DNA of 64,000 bases from AG25 sp035517615 (GCA_035517615.1 DATIYM010000020.1:1-64000), one strand, 5' to 3'; positions 40,392 through 50,319 are shown, counted from the first letter of the stretch. Numbers and translations: made by a program. Notes: a model not told the origin generated them from the sequence alone.

Positions 40392-40661
40392 TCAGCGAAG
40401 ATCCGAGATGCCGAGCTCGTTGTGACAGCCCACCACCCCAGGAACCGCTCGGGCGGTCCGTTCGGCGGCAAGCCGCTCGCGAAAGCTCGGGACGGTTCCC
40501 GACAGCGTCACCACGCGTCCATCCATGTCGACGTGAACGTCCGATGCGTCGAGCAGCGGTTCGGCTGCCAGCTCGTCGCAGACTGCCTGTTGCAGCTCGC
40601 TCTCGAGTACGCGCAAATCATCTTCGGCGAGCCACATCTCGATGCTCATGCCACCGCCCAT
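40392..40661 (-). CDS. BON-domain protein
   Basis: An 89-residue protein with a single BON domain: VCDELAAEPLLDASDVHVDM, then GRVVTLSGTVPSFRERLAAE and VPGVVGCHNEL. BON domains bind membranes or phospholipids. There is no signal peptide, so it is cytoplasmic or peripherally attached. The ATG at 40661 has GGGGGA upstream; an ATG at 40649 is the alternative. Confidence 0.75.
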   Translation of the reverse strand: MGGGMSIEMWLAEDDLRVLESELQQAVCDELAAEPLLDASDVHVDMDGRVVTLSGTVPSFRERLAAERTARAVPGVVGCHNELGISDLR

Positions 40662-40718
40662 GGTATCCCCCAGGTTGCCAGGCACACGCATCATAGAGGA
40701 TTGTGGATGAAGAACGGG

Positions 40719-40946
40719 TTAACCCGGCCGCAAGATTACCCGTGATTCGCGGCCGCGCGCCGGTGCCGCGGGTTGCAGATGATGCGGCGGAGCGGGCGGC
40801 GGCTCGGTAACTTCCGCGTCGATATCGGTATCCTGAGGGGCACAGCGCGGCGCGACGAGCGCCGCGCCCCAGGCCAGGGCAATGGCCAGGACGGGTACCC
40901 ACCAGCGCGGCTTGGCAGCCTGCGAATCGAAACGCGACGGTTGCAC
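40719..40946 (-). CDS. Small single-pass membrane protein (tentative)
   Basis: A possible 75-residue protein from GTG 40946. A basic N-terminus is followed by the hydrophobic segment WWVPVLAIALAWGAALVAP and a Pro-rich hydrophilic tail (TEPPPAPPHH). No family recognised. The overlapping frame on the same strand is Arg-rich and less protein-like, so this frame is preferred, but the gene is unproven. Confidence 0.35.
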   Translation of the reverse strand: MQPSRFDSQAAKPRWWVPVLAIALAWGAALVAPRCAPQDTDIDAEVTEPPPAPPHHLQPAAPARGRESRVILRPG

Positions 40947-41227
40947 GTGCGTGTCCCATAGCAGGAACCATGCCTTTCGGCCATGCGTACGGGTGGCCGG
41001 CTCAGCCGGGGAAGCGTCGTTCCAGCGCGACGGTCTCGTTACCGCGAGGAGACGGCGCCGTCTCGCCCGCACCACGGCCGGCCGTGACCCCGGCACCTCG
41101 ACGACAGCTGCCGCCGTACAGCGGTGCGGGCCATGACCATGTTTTAAGAGCGTTTCACGTCCGTTTCCCGATCGCTTCAGAGGGGGCGCCGCATCATTGT
41201 CTCGTGACTCGGGAAGGGAGCGAGGCA

Positions 41228-41404
41228 ATGAAGCGGGTACTCGTGATATTTGCGGCGGCGCTCTTGGCGAGCGGATGCGGTACCTCTGGCAATCCCAACG
41301 CCCCGGCGTTCTCGAGCTGCGGGGGCTGGCACAGCGTGAATCTCGTGGACAGCGCGGGCGTGGCCGTAGGCGACACCTCGATCTGCATCCAGCCCGCGCA
41401 GTAG
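41228..41404 (+). CDS. Very small lipoprotein
   Basis: A 58-residue protein with signal KRVLVIFAAALLASGC (lipobox LASGC) and a mature part of about 40 residues with two further Cys (SSCGGW, SICIQP) that could form a disulfide. GGGAGCGAGG precedes the ATG. Function unknown. Confidence 0.6.
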   Translation: MKRVLVIFAAALLASGCGTSGNPNAPAFSSCGGWHSVNLVDSAGVAVGDTSICIQPAQ

Positions 41405-41523
41405 GAGTAGCGTTACTGCGATCCTCCTGTGAGGCTCGACACAGCAGGCGACGCATAAGCGTCATCGGTCCCCCGGATGGGTGCCTCCGGCGCCGCCGAC
41501 GTGCTACATTAGGCGTGCGTCTC

Positions 41524-43950
41524 ATGCCGCATTCGGTCCGGTATTCCGCATTCCTGCTGCTCCTGTTGGTTCTCTGCATGTCCGGTCGGGCAGCGGCGCA
41601 GCACGACAGTGACTCTGTCGTGAGCGTGCCACAAACCGTCCTCACGGGAATAATCCAGGATTCCCTGTCGCAGCACCCGCTCCGCGCGGCCATCGTCCGC
41701 ATCGTCGAAACCGGCGCGTCCACACTCACCGATGACGGCGGCCGCTACCGGGTTACCGCGCCGACGGGACCGGTCACGATTGAGATCCGGCGCATCGGCT
41801 ACGAGCCCCTCACCGTTGCGATCACGCTGCGCGGCCGGTTTATGGCGCGGGACATTGCGCTGCGACCGATCCCGATCGGGCTCGCCGCGGTGACAGTGAC
41901 GGACGTCGACGAGTTCGCCCGCCGCCTCATGCAACACGCGATCGCCCGGAAGCACGAGGTGTTCCACGCCGCCCACGATTACCAGTACGAGACATATGTG
42001 AAGTTCGTCATTCGGGATCTGGACCAGCATCCCGATTCGGCGCAGTCCGTGCTGTTGATCACGGAGACGCGTACCACTGCGTACTGGGAGGAGCCGAATC
42101 ATTTTCAGGAACGGATCATTGCTCGCCGCCAGACCAGCAATCTCGCGGCGTTGAATAACCTGGTCGCCGGCGGCGAGTTGGAGGATTTCAGCCGCGATCG
42201 CATCGAGATCCCCAAATACTCCATCGTTTCGCCGATCGCAGACGATGCGTTCGACTATTACGACTACCATCTCCTCGACACACTCCACGTCGATGGTCGC
42301 CGTGTCTATCGCGTCGGCATCGAACCCAAGAGCCAGGTCACGCCGTTGTTCGTGGGCATGGTCGACATCGCGGATTCGACGTACGATATCCTGCAGATGG
42401 ACGTACGCGGCAACGAGGTCGTACGCGTGAACGGAACGAAGAATCTGCGTTACCGGCAGCGGTTCAAGGACGTCGGCGGCGGGCGGTGGATGCCGTATGA
42501 CATTTCGTTCACCGGGGAAGTGCTCATCCTGCCGCTCCCCGGGGTGCCGACGCATATGGCGTTCGAGCACCGCGCCTTGCTCGACGGCTTCGAGTTCAAT
42601 CGCAGGGACCGGCCGGCGGGGCTCAAGGAATTCCGCCTCGTGGTGGACGATGCCGCCGACCATCCCGATTCCTCGCGCTGGACGGGTCCCGGTGCCATCC
42701 CGCTGACGCACGCAGAGCAGGCGGCATGGCAACGCATCGATTCGATCGCCAACTTGCCGCCTGATCTTTCGTACCGGCTACTGCGGGGCATGGGCTCGGC
42801 ATATCACCTCTCCAAGGATCCGGACTTCTTCCATTTCAACCGCGTGGACGGCGCGTATCTCGGCGCCGGCGGGACCTGGGACAAGCTTCCCGGCGTGATG
42901 GTCGATGGGAAGCTCGGGTACGCCACGGGGAGTGACACGTGGCAATATCGAGTCGGCGGAGGACTCAGGATTTCGGAGTCGCAGCGCACGTGGCTCGAGG
43001 CGCACTACTACGACGAGACGCTCAACCGCCCGACATTCATCTCTCGGGACTATAACCCGACCTACCGCGCCCTCCTTTTCCGGCTGGACCCGCTCGACTA
43101 CTATCGCGAGAACGGCACGGTGGTCTCGCTCAACACCAAGCTGCTCGACTTCACCGATTTCACCCTGCGCTATCGGGATGCACGAGAAACGAATCTGCCC
43201 GTCGTCACGGACTATTCGCTATTCTCGGTGGCCCGTCCCCAGCGGCCCAATCCGACCATCTTCGAAGGACGGATGCGCTCTCTCGGGGCGTCGTTCGCCT
43301 ACGACTCCCGCCCGCTGCTCAGGTCCAAGGGACAGGACTACTACCTCGAGGAGTACGGGGGGACGCGGACGCGCATCGCCCTCCAGGTCGAAGTATCCGA
43401 CCCGGAGCTCATTCCCAGCGACTTCGATTACCGGCGATACGCGGTCCAGATCGAGCGGCGGCAGCGGACGTTCAACCTCGGCATCACGACGGTGGTCGCG
43501 GCGGCGGGGATTGCGACCGGCAACGTGCCGCCGCAGCGCTACTTCGTCGTGGATTACGGCATGAAGGCGCTGACATTCCAGGGCAATGGGTTCAACACGC
43601 TGAGCGAGACGAACTACACCGGCACGCGCGGCGCGATGATCACGATCCGCCACAACTTCGACCGGCTGCTGTTCGCCAAGAGCCGCATCCCGGTCCTTCG
43701 GGATCTGCCCTATACTCTCAGTGTTGATGGCGGCGCGTTCTGGACGTCATTTGCGAACAGCGATAATCCGCCCGCCTTCGCCAATTCGCCCATCATCTCC
43801 GCGCAGCACGCCTATACGGAGGTGGGATTCGGGCTCGGTAACCTGACGCCATTTCTGGCGCCGTTCAATTTCGCCGCGCACTTCACCTGGCAGTTGTCGT
43901 CCTATCCGACGAATCGATTCACGTTCGGCTTTGGCCTGACCCCGCCGTAG
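41524..43950 (+). CDS. DUF5686-like outer-membrane protein with carboxypeptidase-regulatory-like domain
   Basis: An 808-residue exported protein. Signal peptide YSAFLLLLLVLCMSGRAAAQ; an N-terminal carboxypeptidase-regulatory-like (CarbopepD_reg_2) domain at about 40-110 (LTGIIQDSLSQHPLRAAIVR, DGGRYRVTAPTGPVTIEIRR); then a DUF5686-type region with DFSRDRIEIPKYSIVSPIAD and the long C-terminal beta-barrel-like part ending in aromatic-rich strands (HFTWQLSSYPTNRFTFGFGL). Such proteins are typical of Bacteroidota and related phyla, with unknown function in the outer membrane. The ATG at 41524 has no ribosome binding site. A TACATT box at 41505-41510 would start transcription at or near the GTG at 41515, a possible leaderless start. 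Confidence 0.8.
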   Translation: MPHSVRYSAFLLLLLVLCMSGRAAAQHDSDSVVSVPQTVLTGIIQDSLSQHPLRAAIVRIVETGASTLTDDGGRYRVTAPTGPVTIEIRRIGYEPLTVAITLRGRFMARDIALRPIPIGLAAVTVTDVDEFARRLMQHAIARKHEVFHAAHDYQYETYVKFVIRDLDQHPDSAQSVLLITETRTTAYWEEPNHFQERIIARRQTSNLAALNNLVAGGELEDFSRDRIEIPKYSIVSPIADDAFDYYDYHLLDTLHVDGRRVYRVGIEPKSQVTPLFVGMVDIADSTYDILQMDVRGNEVVRVNGTKNLRYRQRFKDVGGGRWMPYDISFTGEVLILPLPGVPTHMAFEHRALLDGFEFNRRDRPAGLKEFRLVVDDAADHPDSSRWTGPGAIPLTHAEQAAWQRIDSIANLPPDLSYRLLRGMGSAYHLSKDPDFFHFNRVDGAYLGAGGTWDKLPGVMVDGKLGYATGSDTWQYRVGGGLRISESQRTWLEAHYYDETLNRPTFISRDYNPTYRALLFRLDPLDYYRENGTVVSLNTKLLDFTDFTLRYRDARETNLPVVTDYSLFSVARPQRPNPTIFEGRMRSLGASFAYDSRPLLRSKGQDYYLEEYGGTRTRIALQVEVSDPELIPSDFDYRRYAVQIERRQRTFNLGITTVVAAAGIATGNVPPQRYFVVDYGMKALTFQGNGFNTLSETNYTGTRGAMITIRHNFDRLLFAKSRIPVLRDLPYTLSVDGGAFWTSFANSDNPPAFANSPIISAQHAYTEVGFGLGNLTPFLAPFNFAAHFTWQLSSYPTNRFTFGFGLTPP

Positions 43951-44003
43951 TCCTCTAGTTTCGAGTAGCTTCCCCCCGAACCTCGGGTGTTGGGGAGCGT
44001 GCG

Positions 44004-45242
44004 TTGACCGGTTCCATCGCGACTCTGGTTCTGGCGCTCGCGATCATCCTGATCGCGGGAAAGCTTGGTGGCAGTCTTGCGGCCCGTCTTGGGCAGCCCG
44101 AGGTGCTGGGCGAGCTCCTCGCCGGCATTGTCCTGGGAAATCTGGCGTTGCACGGGAATCACTGGTTCCGCGGCTTAGGGACCGATCGGACCGTGGACGC
44201 CTTTGCCCAGCTCGGAGCTGTCCTGTTGTTGTTCGAGGTGGGCGTCGACTCGACCGTCCCCGACATGCTCAAGGTCGGTTCACGGGCTGCCGCGGTGGCG
44301 CTGTTCGGCATTGCGGCGACCTGGGCCCTCGGATGGGCAGTCGCCATTGTGCTCCTGCCCGATCGCGGTTCGTCGGTACACGTGTTCCTCGGTGCCACGC
44401 TCACGGCCACGAGTGTCGGAATTACCGCCCGGGTATTCCGCGATTTCGGCCGCTCCCGCTCGCCGGAAGCGCTCATCGTATTGGGGGCGGCGGTGATCGA
44501 CGACGTGGTAGGACTCGTGATCCTGGCGGTGCTAACGAGCGCGATCGCCGCGGGGGAGGCGGGGGTCCCGTTCCAGCCCTCCGGCATCGCGTGGCAGGCG
44601 TTGAAGGCGGTGGGGTTCCTGTTCGGCGCGCTGTTGCTTGGCGTTCTCACATCACGCCGGCTGTTCGCGTTGGCCGCGCGGCTCGCGGCCCGTGATCTGC
44701 TGGTCGTCACGGCGCTGGCTTTCTGCTTCGTGCTGGCGTACTGCGCGTGGCGCGTCGGACTCGCGCCGATCGTGGGCGCGTTCGCCGCCGGGCTGATCCT
44801 CGAGCCCGCCCACAGCGAGCTGTTTGCGCACCGTGGTGAGCGACCGCTTCCCGAGCTGCTGCGGCCGATCGGGAGTGTCTTCTTCCCGATCTTCTTCGTG
44901 GTTACGGGACTGCGCGTCGATCTCGCCGCGTTCGGAGACACCCGCGTGCTCGGTTTGGCGGCGCTCCTCACGGTAGCCGCGGTGCTCGGCAAGCTGGCCT
45001 GCGCGCTCGGGGCGCTCGGCGCACCCGTCAATCGCTGGACGATTGCACTCGGGATGGTACCACGAGGCGAGGTTCAGCTCGTGTTCGCCAATATCGGACT
45101 CACGCTCGCCGTGCAAGGCGCGCCGATCTTCGATCGCGGCCTGTTCTCCGCTGTGGTGTTCGTGGTCGTGCTCACGTCGCTCGTCACGCCGATCGCGCTG
45201 CGCTGGACCTTCGCGCGCGACCCCGCCCGCGCCGCTCTATAG
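44004..45242 (+). CDS. CPA2-family cation:proton antiporter (first copy)
   Basis: A 412-residue polytopic membrane protein of the monovalent cation:proton antiporter-2 family. The conserved opening KLGGSLAARLGQPEVLGELL, the discontinuous-helix region ATLTATSVGITARV and the DD pair in GAAVIDDVVGLVIL (the ion-binding site) are all present. There is no C-terminal TrkA-N domain, unlike Kef channels. It begins with TTG at 44004, with GGGGAG six bases upstream, and ends in a 6-bp tail-to-tail overlap with kup. Paralogue of the gene at 50535. Confidence 0.88.
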   Translation: MTGSIATLVLALAIILIAGKLGGSLAARLGQPEVLGELLAGIVLGNLALHGNHWFRGLGTDRTVDAFAQLGAVLLLFEVGVDSTVPDMLKVGSRAAAVALFGIAATWALGWAVAIVLLPDRGSSVHVFLGATLTATSVGITARVFRDFGRSRSPEALIVLGAAVIDDVVGLVILAVLTSAIAAGEAGVPFQPSGIAWQALKAVGFLFGALLLGVLTSRRLFALAARLAARDLLVVTALAFCFVLAYCAWRVGLAPIVGAFAAGLILEPAHSELFAHRGERPLPELLRPIGSVFFPIFFVVTGLRVDLAAFGDTRVLGLAALLTVAAVLGKLACALGALGAPVNRWTIALGMVPRGEVQLVFANIGLTLAVQGAPIFDRGLFSAVVFVVVLTSLVTPIALRWTFARDPARAAL

Positions 45243-47141
45243 CTCGATCTGAACGCCGACCTCGAACACTTGCTCCGGCGGAATGCGAAAGAACGCGGTG
45301 GCGCGCAACGCGTTGCTGGACATGAACGCAAACAGCTGGGCACGCCAGCGCGGCATGCCCGAGCGATCGGTGTGGATCAGCGTCTCGCGGCCCAAAAAGA
45401 ACGTGGTTGCTTCCAGATTCAGGTGCAGCTTGAGCGCGCGGCAACTCATGAGGATTTCGAATAAGTCGGGGTCTTGCATGAAGCCGTAATGCGCCGTGAC
45501 CCGGAACAATCCGTTCGGAAATGCCTCGACCGTCACACGTTCGGTTTCCGGGACTTGCGGGATTCGGGCGGTGCGCACCGTCAGCAGCACGACCTGCTCG
45601 TGCAGCACCTTGTTGTGTGCCAGGTTGTGAATCAGGGCGGGGGGCGTCGTGTCGCGCGGCGCGCTCGTCAGGAAGACAGCGGACCCCGGAACCCGCGGCG
45701 GCGGGTCGTCCTCGAGATCCGCCCGTAACATGTCGAACGGGATGCTCTTCTCTCGTGTGCGCTGCACGAGCAGGGCGCGCCCGGTCTTCCAGGTCGTCAT
45801 CAAGCACAAGGTCGCCCCCGCGATCACGAGGGGAAGCCAGCCTCCCTCCGGGATCTTGAGCAGGCTCGCGGCCAGGAACGCCAAATCGAACACCAGGAAG
45901 AACCCCGCCACGCCCATGCCCTCGATGCGGCTCCAATGCCAGCGCGTGCGGCTCAGGATGTACAGCAGCACCGTCGTGATAGTCATTGTGCTCGTGACTG
46001 CCACGCCGTACGCCCCCGCCAGACGACTCGAAGACTGAAATCCGAGCACCAGGCCAATCGTGCAGACCATCATGGCCGCGTTCAGGACGGGCACGTAGAT
46101 CTGACCGATCGCGGCGGATGAGGTCTGGGTGATTTTGAGTCGCGGCGAAAATCCCAGCTGCACGGCCTGACGCGCGAGCGAGAACACGCCCGAGATCACG
46201 GCCTGCGACGCGATGATGGTGGCGATCGTCGCCAGCGCGATCAGCGGGGCGAGTCCCCATCCGGGAGCGAGGGCATAGAACGGATTGACGAGTGCGGACG
46301 GATTCGTCAGCAATGCCGCCCCCTGCCCGAAGTAATTCAGCAGCAGCGCGGGGAGGACCAACCCGAACCAAGCCCAGTGGATCGGCCGCCGGCCGATGTG
46401 TCCCATATCCGCGTACAACGCCTCGGCGCCGGTGACGACGAGAAACACGCTGCCGAGTGTCACAAAGCCATGGCCGCGGTTGCGAACGAAGAACAAAACC
46501 GCTTCGTGCGGACTGAGGGCGGCGAGGATCGCGGGGTGGTGCCAGACCGCGGTCACGCCGAGCACGCCGAGTACGGAGAACCAGACTGCCATTACCGGAC
46601 CGAAGATCGCGCCGATGCGCGCGGTCCCGCGACGCTGAATGAGGAATAGCGCCAGCAAGAGACCCACCGTGAGCGGAACGACAAACGGCAGGAGTCGAGG
46701 CGCCGCAACCTCGAGTCCCTCGACCGCGCTCATCACCGATACCGCGGGCGTGATCACGCCGTCGCCATAGAGCAGCGCGGCGCCGAACAACCCGAGCGCC
46801 AGGACCAGCTGTTTCTCCGACTTGCTCAGGCGGTGCTGGCCGCGTTGGATCAGGGCCATGAGCGCAAGAATGCCGCCTTCACCACGATTGTCGGCTCGCA
46901 GCACGACCAGCAAGTACTTGATCGAGACGACGAACACGAGCGACCACACGATGAGCGCGAGAATCCCTACCACATTGCTTCGGGTGGGGGCCAGCGCATG
47001 TAGTCCGAGGAAACATTCGCGCAGCGCATACAACGGACTAGTACCAATGTCGCCGTACACCACTCCGAGAGCGGTCAAGGCGCCGAGCGCCAGGTGGCCC
47101 GCGACAGGAGTGTGAGGACCTGAAGGCCGCGGCCGACCCAC
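45237..47141 (-). CDS. kup: Kup-family potassium uptake protein
   Basis: A 634-residue K+/H+ symporter of the KUP/HAK/KT family, with about 12 membrane helices in the first 430 residues and a cytoplasmic C-terminal domain. Signature blocks include ALGVVYGDIGTSPLYALREC, DNRGEGGILALMALI, ALLYGDGVITPAVSV and GALYADMGH-like AEALYADMGHIGRRPI. It starts with GTG at 47141, sharing one base with the stop of the TPR-like gene upstream (TAGTG), so the two are probably co-transcribed. Confidence 0.93.
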   Translation of the reverse strand: MGRPRPSGPHTPVAGHLALGALTALGVVYGDIGTSPLYALRECFLGLHALAPTRSNVVGILALIVWSLVFVVSIKYLLVVLRADNRGEGGILALMALIQRGQHRLSKSEKQLVLALGLFGAALLYGDGVITPAVSVMSAVEGLEVAAPRLLPFVVPLTVGLLLALFLIQRRGTARIGAIFGPVMAVWFSVLGVLGVTAVWHHPAILAALSPHEAVLFFVRNRGHGFVTLGSVFLVVTGAEALYADMGHIGRRPIHWAWFGLVLPALLLNYFGQGAALLTNPSALVNPFYALAPGWGLAPLIALATIATIIASQAVISGVFSLARQAVQLGFSPRLKITQTSSAAIGQIYVPVLNAAMMVCTIGLVLGFQSSSRLAGAYGVAVTSTMTITTVLLYILSRTRWHWSRIEGMGVAGFFLVFDLAFLAASLLKIPEGGWLPLVIAGATLCLMTTWKTGRALLVQRTREKSIPFDMLRADLEDDPPPRVPGSAVFLTSAPRDTTPPALIHNLAHNKVLHEQVVLLTVRTARIPQVPETERVTVEAFPNGLFRVTAHYGFMQDPDLFEILMSCRALKLHLNLEATTFFLGRETLIHTDRSGMPRWRAQLFAFMSSNALRATAFFRIPPEQVFEVGVQIEL

Positions 47142-47698
47142 TAGCTAACCTGAGCCGGTCCCTCCCGCGCAATCGCCACTTTCGGCGTAAACAGACGGCG
47201 CAGGCGTCCAAGCATGGCGGACGGGCCCCTGTAGCCGCCGCGCTGCATGCCGTGCTGCATCATCTCGCGAAGCTTCGCCGCCTGCCGGCGCGCCAGCTCC
47301 GCCTGCGCGGGATTGCGCGCGAGCAGCCTGGCCTGTCGCGTATGCTCCTCGGCCTTGGGCATCACGCGCAGCCGCATCCATAATTCTCCTGCCTTGAGCT
47401 GGGCGATGTAGCTCGCGGGCTCGAGCTGCACGGCGGTGCGCAGCTCCTCGATCGCCTGATGCACGTCGAGGTCCACACACAGCGCCATGCCGAGCAGCAC
47501 GCGCAACGTGGCCACCTGCGGGTAGGCCTTCACTGCGCCGCGAAGCTCGGCGACCAGGCTCTTTCGTTCGCTTGGTTCGAGCAGATGCGGATCCGCGAAC
47601 ATGCGGGTCAGCAGTCCGCGCGACTCGCGCGTGATCGCCGTGACGGGAAGCGAAGTGACTTCGAGCGCGGCGCTCCGAATGATGATTGTCTCACTCAT
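47141..47698 (-). CDS. Small TPR-like helical protein
   Basis: A 185-residue cytoplasmic protein. The middle (about 60-140) has TPR-like helical pairs (ATLRVLLGMALCVDLDVHQA, LKAGELWMRLRVMPKAEEHT); the C-terminal third is basic. No family name can be given. The ATG at 47698 is preferred over 47743 because the longer form begins inside the hairpin leader. It is coupled to kup. Confidence 0.65.
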   Translation of the reverse strand: MSETIIIRSAALEVTSLPVTAITRESRGLLTRMFADPHLLEPSERKSLVAELRGAVKAYPQVATLRVLLGMALCVDLDVHQAIEELRTAVQLEPASYIAQLKAGELWMRLRVMPKAEEHTRQARLLARNPAQAELARRQAAKLREMMQHGMQRGGYRGPSAMLGRLRRLFTPKVAIAREGPAQVS

Positions 47699-47731
47699 AG
47701 GGCAGTGCGTTCCGTGATTGGGGAGAAGAAA

Positions 47732-47766
47732 CTCGGCAGGCAAGGCGCCAGGCCTTGCCTGCCGAG
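47732..47766 (-). terminator. Strong hairpin terminator of the ammonium transporter gene
   Basis: A perfect 15-bp stem (CTCGGCAGGCAAGGC with GCCTTGCCTGCCGAG) and 5-base loop lie directly after the amt stop. On the minus strand it is followed by AGTTTCTTCTCC, a T-rich tract. Confidence 0.8.
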
Positions 47767-47776
47767 CGCTGCCAAA

Positions 47777-49477
47777 TCAAGCCACCGCGAACTGCTTCTC
47801 GGCCTGGATCATGACGTCGGGCTCCGGCACCAGCACGAACTCCGGATAGCCCAGCTGGCCCATCTCGGGAAGATCGAGTCCCTTCAACTCGGTTGCCGCC
47901 GAAACGCGGTGTCCGATGAAGTACTCGAGCGCGTAGTTCAGCACGAAGCTGAACGTGAAGACGAACCCGAGCAGGGTCGAAATCCCCACCAACTGCGCGG
48001 CCAACTGCCCGGCGTCTCCGTAGAACAGCCCGGTTACCGACCCTGAAACGCCATTCCAAGCGCCGCCATAGTTGCTCGTCCCGTCGGCAAAGAGACCGAC
48101 CGCCAGAACGCCCCACAGGCCGTTCGTTCCGTGCACCGAGATGGCCCCCACCGGGTCATCGACCTTCATGACGTTCTCGATGAACGCGACGCTGACACAT
48201 ACCAGGACGCCGGCGACGAGACCGATGATGGCGGCGCCGATCGGGCTCACGAATCCGCTGGGCGCCGTGATCGCGACCAGGCCCGCGAGCAGCCCGTTGC
48301 CGCTCATCGAGGCGTCCGGCTTTCCCTTGAAGATCCACATGTACAGGAGCGCGCCAAAGGTCCCCGTGCAGCCCGCGAGCATGGTATCGACGGCAATCGT
48401 TCCGATCCGCAGGTTGCCGTTCGTCGCTGCGCCGAGCGTGCTCCCCGGGTTGAAGCCGAACCACCCGAATGCGAGGATGAAGCAGCCGATCAGCACCGCG
48501 GAGATGTCGTGCCCGAGAATGGGGTTGCTCGAGCCGTCACGATTGAACTTGCCGATGCGGGGGCCGATGAGCAGGCAAACCGCGAGCGCCGTGATGCCGC
48601 CGACGGCGTGCACGACGCCCGATCCCGCGAAGTCCGCGTAGCCGTGGCCCAGGCCGAGATTCGATCCGAGCTGCGAAAGCCAGCCGCCGCCCCACGCCCA
48701 ATTCCCGTACAGCGGATACGTGAGCGCCCCCATCAGGACGGACGAGACGGCGAACGCGAAGAATTTCCAGCGCTCGGCACAGGCGCCGGTGACGATGGTC
48801 AGCGCGGTGTCCATGAAGACCATCTCGAACAGGAAAATCACCATCACGCCCACGTCATACGCGTGACCGGACAGTAACAGTCCCACGGTCCCGAAGAGTC
48901 CCCACGTTTTGCCGAACAGGGACATGGTGTGTTCGCCCGCGAGCGGAGCGAGCCCGCCGAGATTCGTGTTGCCTGCGGCGCCGCCCATCTGAATGGCGAA
49001 GCCGACCAGCCAGTACGCGAGCAGCCCACATCCGTACACGAAGAAATTCATCATGTAGGTGTGGTTGGCGTTCTTGACCCGGCACAGTCCGGCTTCCACC
49101 AGCGCGAACCCGGCTTGCATGAACATGACCAGGAAGCCGGTGATCAGGGTCCAGACGAAGTTGATCGCAATGGTACTCTGGCCGAGCTGGTTCGCGACAT
49201 CGCCGATGGTCCGGCCGACCTTGGGATCGGAGGGCGGCACGTCGTTGATGGTGCCCGTGACCGTACCCCCCGGATCACCTTTTTGCAGGTCGGCGGGCGA
49301 GGGCGCCTTGGCCGCCGCATCCTTCAATTCCGCCGTCGTTGCAGAGACGGGGGCTGCAGGGGCGGTGGCCGCAGCGGGTGCTGGCGCCGCCTGCTGTGCG
49401 CCGAGCGCGGCGGTATACGCCACGGTCGATGCCGTGCAGACGACGAAACTCAACACGAGACGTCGCGCGAAAGTCAT
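47777..49477 (-). CDS. amt: Ammonium transporter
   Basis: A 566-residue Amt-family channel. A cleavable signal and an unusually long Ala/Pro-rich periplasmic lead (to about residue 95) precede 11 membrane helices. Amt signatures seen: QAGFALVEAGLCRVKNANHT, DFAGSGVVHAVGGI (first pore His), LAFGWFGFNPGST and DDPVGAISVHGTNGLWGVLA (second pore His). No glnK (PII) gene lies beside it, which is unusual for bacterial amt. A small membrane-protein gene lies 54 bases upstream on the same strand. Confidence 0.94.
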   Translation of the reverse strand: MTFARRLVLSFVVCTASTVAYTAALGAQQAAPAPAAATAPAAPVSATTAELKDAAAKAPSPADLQKGDPGGTVTGTINDVPPSDPKVGRTIGDVANQLGQSTIAINFVWTLITGFLVMFMQAGFALVEAGLCRVKNANHTYMMNFFVYGCGLLAYWLVGFAIQMGGAAGNTNLGGLAPLAGEHTMSLFGKTWGLFGTVGLLLSGHAYDVGVMVIFLFEMVFMDTALTIVTGACAERWKFFAFAVSSVLMGALTYPLYGNWAWGGGWLSQLGSNLGLGHGYADFAGSGVVHAVGGITALAVCLLIGPRIGKFNRDGSSNPILGHDISAVLIGCFILAFGWFGFNPGSTLGAATNGNLRIGTIAVDTMLAGCTGTFGALLYMWIFKGKPDASMSGNGLLAGLVAITAPSGFVSPIGAAIIGLVAGVLVCVSVAFIENVMKVDDPVGAISVHGTNGLWGVLAVGLFADGTSNYGGAWNGVSGSVTGLFYGDAGQLAAQLVGISTLLGFVFTFSFVLNYALEYFIGHRVSAATELKGLDLPEMGQLGYPEFVLVPEPDVMIQAEKQFAVA

Positions 49478-49531
49478 GAATAGGCTCCGGTAGTGGTCCG
49501 TATGGTCGTGGTTGCCGATGAGGTGCTGTCG

Positions 49532-49921
49532 TTACGCTTTCCAAATCGCGTTCTTGTTCACCGCTCTCGGCAGGAGCACGACCATCCCGAACAGACTGAT
49601 GGCAATCCCCACCAAAGCGAGGACGATCCGTCCTCCAGTGCTCGAGACGATGTGCAGCCCGCCGAGCGTCACGAGCCAGCCAAGCAGGGCAACGAAGGCG
49701 CCGCCGAGCTTGGCTCCTTCCGAGCCCGCGCGCTGTGCGGGCTTGCCTTCCTCCGGTTTGATCCGTCGCATGCCGAACAGGCTGGCCACCAGTGCGACGG
49801 CACCGGCCACGAACGCCAGCTTTCCAATTCCCGTCGACCACGTCGCGATTCCCACGCACCCCACGGCGAGCGCGACGAGGAAAAATGCGAACGAACGTCC
49901 CTGTGCCTTGTTTGCGGCCAT
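49532..49921 (-). CDS. Small four-helix membrane protein
   Basis: A 129-residue protein with four hydrophobic helices separated by a charged loop (RRIKPEEGKPAQRAGSEGAK). No family recognised. A strong ribosome binding site (GAGGAGGAGATTTCG) precedes the ATG. It is probably co-transcribed with amt. Confidence 0.65.
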   Translation of the reverse strand: MAANKAQGRSFAFFLVALAVGCVGIATWSTGIGKLAFVAGAVALVASLFGMRRIKPEEGKPAQRAGSEGAKLGGAFVALLGWLVTLGGLHIVSSTGGRIVLALVGIAISLFGMVVLLPRAVNKNAIWKA

Positions 49922-50016
49922 CGAAATCTCCTCCTCGACTAGGGCGAGGACTCGGGGCCCGGATGTTCACGGCGCGCGACCGAGCCCCCGGGTAGGCTCG
50001 CCGCGCGAAGAATTGC

Positions 50017-50319
50017 CTAACGCGCCGGTTCGGGGTTCTCGCTCCGAACGGGTAGCGCGAGGAAGAGCACGAATTCCACCGCGATCATCAGCTCCATCGC
50101 GATGGGAAGCTGGTTCTGGAGCCGGAGCACCAGAGCGAAACCGACGAGCGTGAACCACTGCCAGCGCGACCGCCGCAGGCGCTCGATCCGGTTGGGCAGG
50201 CGAAGCAGATCGCCCAAGCGGAGCGGTTGGCCCGGCGTCACCGGTCCGCGCGCCCGCATGAAGGCCACGGCCAGGAACCCGGCGAGCAGCAGGGCAACGA
50301 GCGTCGACTTCAGGTCCAT
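50017..50319 (-). CDS. Small membrane protein
   Basis: A 100-residue protein with an N-terminal helix (TLVALLLAGFLAVAFM), a basic middle, and two further hydrophobic segments. No family recognised. It is the first of the minus-strand set leading to amt and is divergent from the antiporter gene. Confidence 0.5.
   Translation of the reverse strand: MDLKSTLVALLLAGFLAVAFMRARGPVTPGQPLRLGDLLRLPNRIERLRRSRWQWFTLVGFALVLRLQNQLPIAMELMIAVEFVLFLALPVRSENPEPAR

Noticed and set aside
40618..40971. 117-codon minus-strand frame beginning MVPAMG
   Set aside because: Overlaps the BON gene start and has an Arg/Ser-rich translation; the alternative frame at 40719-40946 has a plausible membrane helix.
41509..42732. 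407-codon open frame antisense to the DUF5686-like gene
   Set aside because: No protein-like features; the plus-strand protein has signal peptide and recognisable domain.
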